Source of the DNA: Caldilineaceae bacterium
GTDB lineage: Bacteria > Chloroflexota > Anaerolineae > Caldilineales > Caldilineaceae
DNA length: 51,916 nucleotides
Direction: 5' to 3'
Assembly: GCA_026645575.1 (NCBI GenBank)
Contig: JAPKMW010000084.1
Location: 1 to 51,916, forward strand
Each line of letters opens with the position of its first letter. The stretch's first letter is position 1. Position numbers and translations under genes: made by a program. This document shows positions 49,111 to 51,916 of this stretch, piece by piece. The notes under the pieces were generated by a model that worked only from the letters and a program-made list of their open reading frames with translations, had not been told where the DNA came from and did not search any database.

Positions 49111-51916
49111 ACTTTGCTGCTTGGGCGGCGCTACATAGCGTGCGATGGACGGCAACATTCTCTAGAAAGGAACGGCGCAACACCGGATCATCAATTTGTT
49201 CAGCACGTTTTTGCAAAAGTTCATAAGCCTGCGCTAATACAGCATCTGCGCGCGGATCCCGGAGTGCGTGCAACCCTTGATAGCAAGTGAGATAGACCCG
49301 CAACGGCTCTTCTAGTCCCTCCCCCGCGGTTTGGGTAAGAAAAGCGATGATCGTCTCCAGGTGTTGCCCAAGGCATTGACACGCCAGCGGACGCGCTAGC
49401 GCCACACGCACCAAGCCCGCCAGCGGTTCAATCGTCATGAAAGGGAGAGCCACTTCATGGGCCAACATTACGGCTGAGCGATAGGCGGCTTCCGCCTCAG
49501 CAAGATCAGCCAAAGCCAGTGCGGCATGACCGATCACAGTCCACGCATAGCTCTGCCAGTGTTGATTATTGAGCTGTTGGCTAACCGTCAGCGCCTGGCG
49601 GCCATATTGTTGGGCGGCGCGCTGGTCACCTAAATGATGCGTATGCAACCCTAAGTTTACCAGGACAATTGGTAGCCGTCCAGTTAGGCCCAGTTGTTGC
49701 AACAGTTCATAACATTCCTGACTATAGGCAAGCGCCGTCGTGTAATCACCCACATAGTCGGCCGAGATGCCCAGGTTGCCTAACACCTCAGCTTGATGTT
49801 GCTGGTCGCCCAGGTTGCGGTAAGCGCGTAATGCCGCCGTATAGTACCATTGGGCGGCGGCGTAATTGCCCTGATTATCACAAAGGATACCAAGGTTGGT
49901 CAGCAGATCGGGCTGATTGGCCTGAATGCCGCTCTGTTTCATCAGCGCCAACGCGCCCTCCCAACAGGCTTTGGCATTCTGGAAATCGCCTATGCGCTGA
50001 TAGATGCTCCCCAGGATAAGTTGGGTGCGATTTTCGGCAACGATCGCCTTGGCCGTGCGACTCAACGCCAACGCTTCCTGGCAGTACGCCAACGCCGCCG
50101 GATAATCGGCGCGCCGTTCCGCCAATGTCGCCAACTTGTTAAGCGTCAAGATCACGACTTCCCAGACCATTGTTTGTGGCACTGTGGTGCGGGCCACGGC
50201 CAATGCGGCGGCTAACTGTTCGCTGCCGGCTTCATAGCTCCCACTGTTCAACAGGCTGGCGCCCCAGAGATAGTGTCCTCTGGCGACAAGCGCCGGCTGG
50301 CCGCCCGCTTCCGCCAGGGCGACCGCTTGCTGCGCGGCATGGAGACAGGCGGCATAGGCTTCTTGGACGATCAACAAATGGCCCTGCGCGCAAAGCAGTG
50401 TTGCCAAAGCGCTTTGCAACCCGGTGACCGCCGGCGTCGCCTCAACCTGCTCTTGGATCATTGCCACCGCCGCGCCAAGCAGTGCTTTGCCTTGTTCTAA
50501 ACGGTAGGCGCAGTGGTAAAACTCGCACAGCGCCAGCGCGCTTTGCATCAAGAGATCTGCTGCTGCTTGGGTAATGGCCCAGCGCCAGGCTTGTTCAATT
50601 GAGCAGATCTCCTGCTGCAATACAGTCATGGCCGCTTGTGGCGTTGGCCCTTGCAAGACGCGCCCCTGGTCACAAAGCAAGGCTAGATAGTATTGCCCAT
50701 GCCGGGCCGCCGTTGCGGCGCGCGCTGCCCTATCTTCCTGTTTTAGCTTTGCCGCCGCAAATTGGTGCACGGTTTCATGAAGCAGATAGCGTTGCGGCGC
50801 AGTGCAATGTAGGAGTGACTGGTCACATAGCGCCGTCAAGATGGTTGGTGTTGTCTCGACGATGGCGACCGCCGCCGCCGCCGTAAAGCTCTCTTGGAAG
50901 AGAGACAAGTGAGCCAGCGTTTGCTGTTCAACCGCTGTCAATAGACGCCAACTATCTTCGAGCACAGCGGTCAGGCTGCGGTGGCGCAAGGGGACATCCC
51001 GGTAGGCCGTCGTGACCGTCAGTGCATTGACAGTCAACAGTTGCTGAATCTCATCACAACTGTGACAACGAAGTTGGGCTGCTGCCAACTCGATCCCCAA
51101 CGGTAGCCCGTGAAGCTGCCGGCATATTGCGCTGATCGCAGACTGATTGGTATGATCCAGTTGAAAGTTGCGTTGAACCCGTTGCGCCCGTTCAACAAAA
51201 AGGGCAACACTACTGTACCGCAGGAGGTCAGCGGTGACGCTGCTGCGCGCTTGATCACACGACGGGGTCGGCAACCCGGTGACAGGCCACTCATATTCAG
51301 CTTGCAGGTTGAGCAACGCCCGCGAGGTGACCAGCAGCGTGATCCCGGCGGTCTGCCGGAGTAGCTCGACCATGAAATCGACGCCATCGAGGATCTGCTC
51401 CACATTATCCAAGATCAGGAGCGCTCGTTTATTACGCAGATAGGCCAGTAAGGCGCTGGTCAGTACACCGGCGTCGCTAAAGGTAATGTTCATAGCTTGA
51501 GCAATGGCTGCGGCGATCTGTTCCGCGAGATTTAGCCCAGCCGTCAGGCCGGCGAGCGAGACAAACCAGATGCCATCCGGGAATTTTGGATTTTGGCGGG
51601 GGTCGTTTGGGCGCGCTTTTGGCTTTTCACCCTGCACCGGACCGAAATCTAAAAGCCAAAAGCGCAAATCCAAAAGCGCCTGGGCAACGGCCAATGCTAA
51701 ACGGGTCTTGCCAACACCGCCTTCGCCAATCAGGGTAATCAGTCGGCACTCTTCCCCATGCAATTGAGCGTATAACTCGGCAATCTCCTGCTCACGGCCG
51801 AAAAAGGGGGTCAGTTGGCTGGGCAGGTTGTGAGGCGGTGACAAGGTGACAAGGTGATTGGTCGTCACCTTGTCACCTGTCACCTTGTCACCTGTCACCT
51901 TGTCACCTGTCACCTT
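48941..51916 (-). CDS. BTAD-STAND-TPR regulator 4 (N-terminus beyond the window)
   Basis: At least 990 residues. The visible part starts in the DKVTG linker at the right edge, so the BTAD region is outside. ATPase: Walker A GEGGVGKT, Walker B ALLILDNVEQI, then HELVxxYA-type winged helix (LLHETVHQFAAAKL) and TPR repeats (YAAAQWYYTAALRAYRNLGD) ending PVLRRSFLENVAVHRTL. The frame then continues about 65 residues past the conserved end and overlaps the start of regulator 3 by about 170 bp in another frame. A TGATGA in the third frame at the regulator 3 start suggests the original stop was there, so a small indel may have extended the tail. Confidence 0.8.
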   Translation of the reverse strand, partial: KVTGDKVTGDKVTGDKVTTNHLVTLSPPHNLPSQLTPFFGREQEIAELYAQLHGEECRLITLIGEGGVGKTRLALAVAQALLDLRFWLLDFGPVQGEKPKARPNDPRQNPKFPDGIWFVSLAGLTAGLNLAEQIAAAIAQAMNITFSDAGVLTSALLAYLRNKRALLILDNVEQILDGVDFMVELLRQTAGITLLVTSRALLNLQAEYEWPVTGLPTPSCDQARSSVTADLLRYSSVALFVERAQRVQRNFQLDHTNQSAISAICRQLHGLPLGIELAAAQLRCHSCDEIQQLLTVNALTVTTAYRDVPLRHRSLTAVLEDSWRLLTAVEQQTLAHLSLFQESFTAAAAVAIVETTPTILTALCDQSLLHCTAPQRYLLHETVHQFAAAKLKQEDRAARAATAARHGQYYLALLCDQGRVLQGPTPQAAMTVLQQEICSIEQAWRWAITQAAADLLMQSALALCEFYHCAYRLEQGKALLGAAVAMIQEQVEATPAVTGLQSALATLLCAQGHLLIVQEAYAACLHAAQQAVALAEAGGQPALVARGHYLWGASLLNSGSYEAGSEQLAAALAVARTTVPQTMVWEVVILTLNKLATLAERRADYPAALAYCQEALALSRTAKAIVAENRTQLILGSIYQRIGDFQNAKACWEGALALMKQSGIQANQPDLLTNLGILCDNQGNYAAAQWYYTAALRAYRNLGDQQHQAEVLGNLGISADYVGDYTTALAYSQECYELLQQLGLTGRLPIVLVNLGLHTHHLGDQRAAQQYGRQALTVSQQLNNQHWQSYAWTVIGHAALALADLAEAEAAYRSAVMLAHEVALPFMTIEPLAGLVRVALARPLACQCLGQHLETIIAFLTQTAGEGLEEPLRVYLTCYQGLHALRDPRADAVLAQAYELLQKRAEQIDDPVLRRSFLENVAVHRTLCSAAQAAKYDESTFANNPSRIANHYTGGPTADRSADGEGVGSLCLPDRQPAAAYARPSGGSTLE
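51590..51680 (-). repeat. Palindromic insertion in ATPase domain of regulator 4
   Basis: GCGCTTTTGGCTTTT (51613-51627) pairs exactly with 51651-51665. The insertion encodes about 28 residues between AQALLD and FPDGIWFVSL (FWLLDFGPVQGEKPKARPND), at the same site as in the other regulators. Confidence 0.75.
51836..51916 (-). repeat. 15-bp coding minisatellite (DKVTG) in regulator 4 linker, cut by window edge
   Basis: GTCACCTTGTCACCT repeats at least three times from 51864 to the window end, preceded by inverted GGTGACAAGGTGAC copies at 51837-51856, so the array also forms a hairpin. It encodes DKVTG repeats in the same place as the array of regulator 1. Confidence 0.85.

Noticed and set aside
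38009..51916. STAND cluster as an antiviral (Avs/NLR-like) defence island
   Set aside because: All four proteins begin with BTAD DNA-binding regions where visible and none has a nuclease, protease or membrane effector; no other defence genes are near. Transcription regulation fits better.

Overview
The window most resembles a chromosome of a Chloroflexota bacterium, probably of the Caldilinea/Anaerolineae kind. Grounds: moderately high GC with ordinary bacterial codon use; secreted proteins ending in an LPLVVR-type tail; Uma2-family nucleases; several giant AfsR/MalT-like regulators (BTAD + STAND ATPase + TPR); and long inverted repeats in almost every intergenic gap. The assignment comes from family content, not from a marker gene. 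I saw no rRNA, tRNA, CRISPR array, phage or transposase gene.

Layout. 0.1-4.7 kb: two tandem paralogous secreted proteins with Cys-rich modules, cadherin/Ig-like repeats and an SdrD-like domain. 4.8-9.6 kb: a nucleotidyltransferase, an MFS exporter with a clear promoter/operator, an N,N-dimethylformamidase-like protein and a Uma2 nuclease. 9.7-15.2 kb: a minus-strand nucleoside/nucleobase uptake operon (BMP-type lipoprotein, double ATPase, two permeases) ending in a cytosine deaminase of the yeast Fcy1 type. 15.4-18.2 kb: a second MFS exporter and a tandem double-Nudix protein. 18.4-23.1 kb: sugar-acid genes (SDR, Gfo/Idh/MocA, enolase-superfamily dehydratase) with small unknown genes coupled upstream. 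23.3-30.9 kb: small regulators, a two-subunit class I fumarase/tartrate dehydratase, an acyl-CoA dehydrogenase, an Rpn-like nuclease and a membrane spermidine-synthase-like protein. 30.9-37.8 kb: GMC oxidoreductase and cytochrome P450, a mutarotase-like protein, a phytanoyl-CoA dioxygenase-like protein, a P-loop kinase, a second Uma2 protein and a SnoaL-like protein.

37.9-51.9 kb is the most unusual part: a regulatory island of two single-domain response regulators on + and four paralogous BTAD-STAND-TPR regulators on -. Each receiver gene converges on, and overlaps, the 3' end of a STAND gene. Both receiver promoters share one architecture: three tandem 11-bp TTTTnCCCACG repeats, a -10 hexamer at a fixed distance and a shared CTTACCA at the expected start of transcription. 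Tandem repeats with an 11-bp period next to the -10 are what BTAD/SARP regulators are known to bind, so these are good candidate operators for the neighbouring STAND proteins. The second receiver has lost its phospho-acceptor Asp, its switch Ser/Thr and its Lys and is probably a pseudo-receiver. The first STAND gene is cut by one in-frame amber codon. The same DKVT-coding 15-bp minisatellite sits in the BTAD/ATPase linker of three of the four paralogues, and a variable, often palindromic DNA insertion sits at one fixed place in all four ATPase domains.

The other genome-wide theme is about 20 long intergenic inverted repeats with mostly different arm sequences. Some supply stop codons of flanking genes and some fall into small sequence families.
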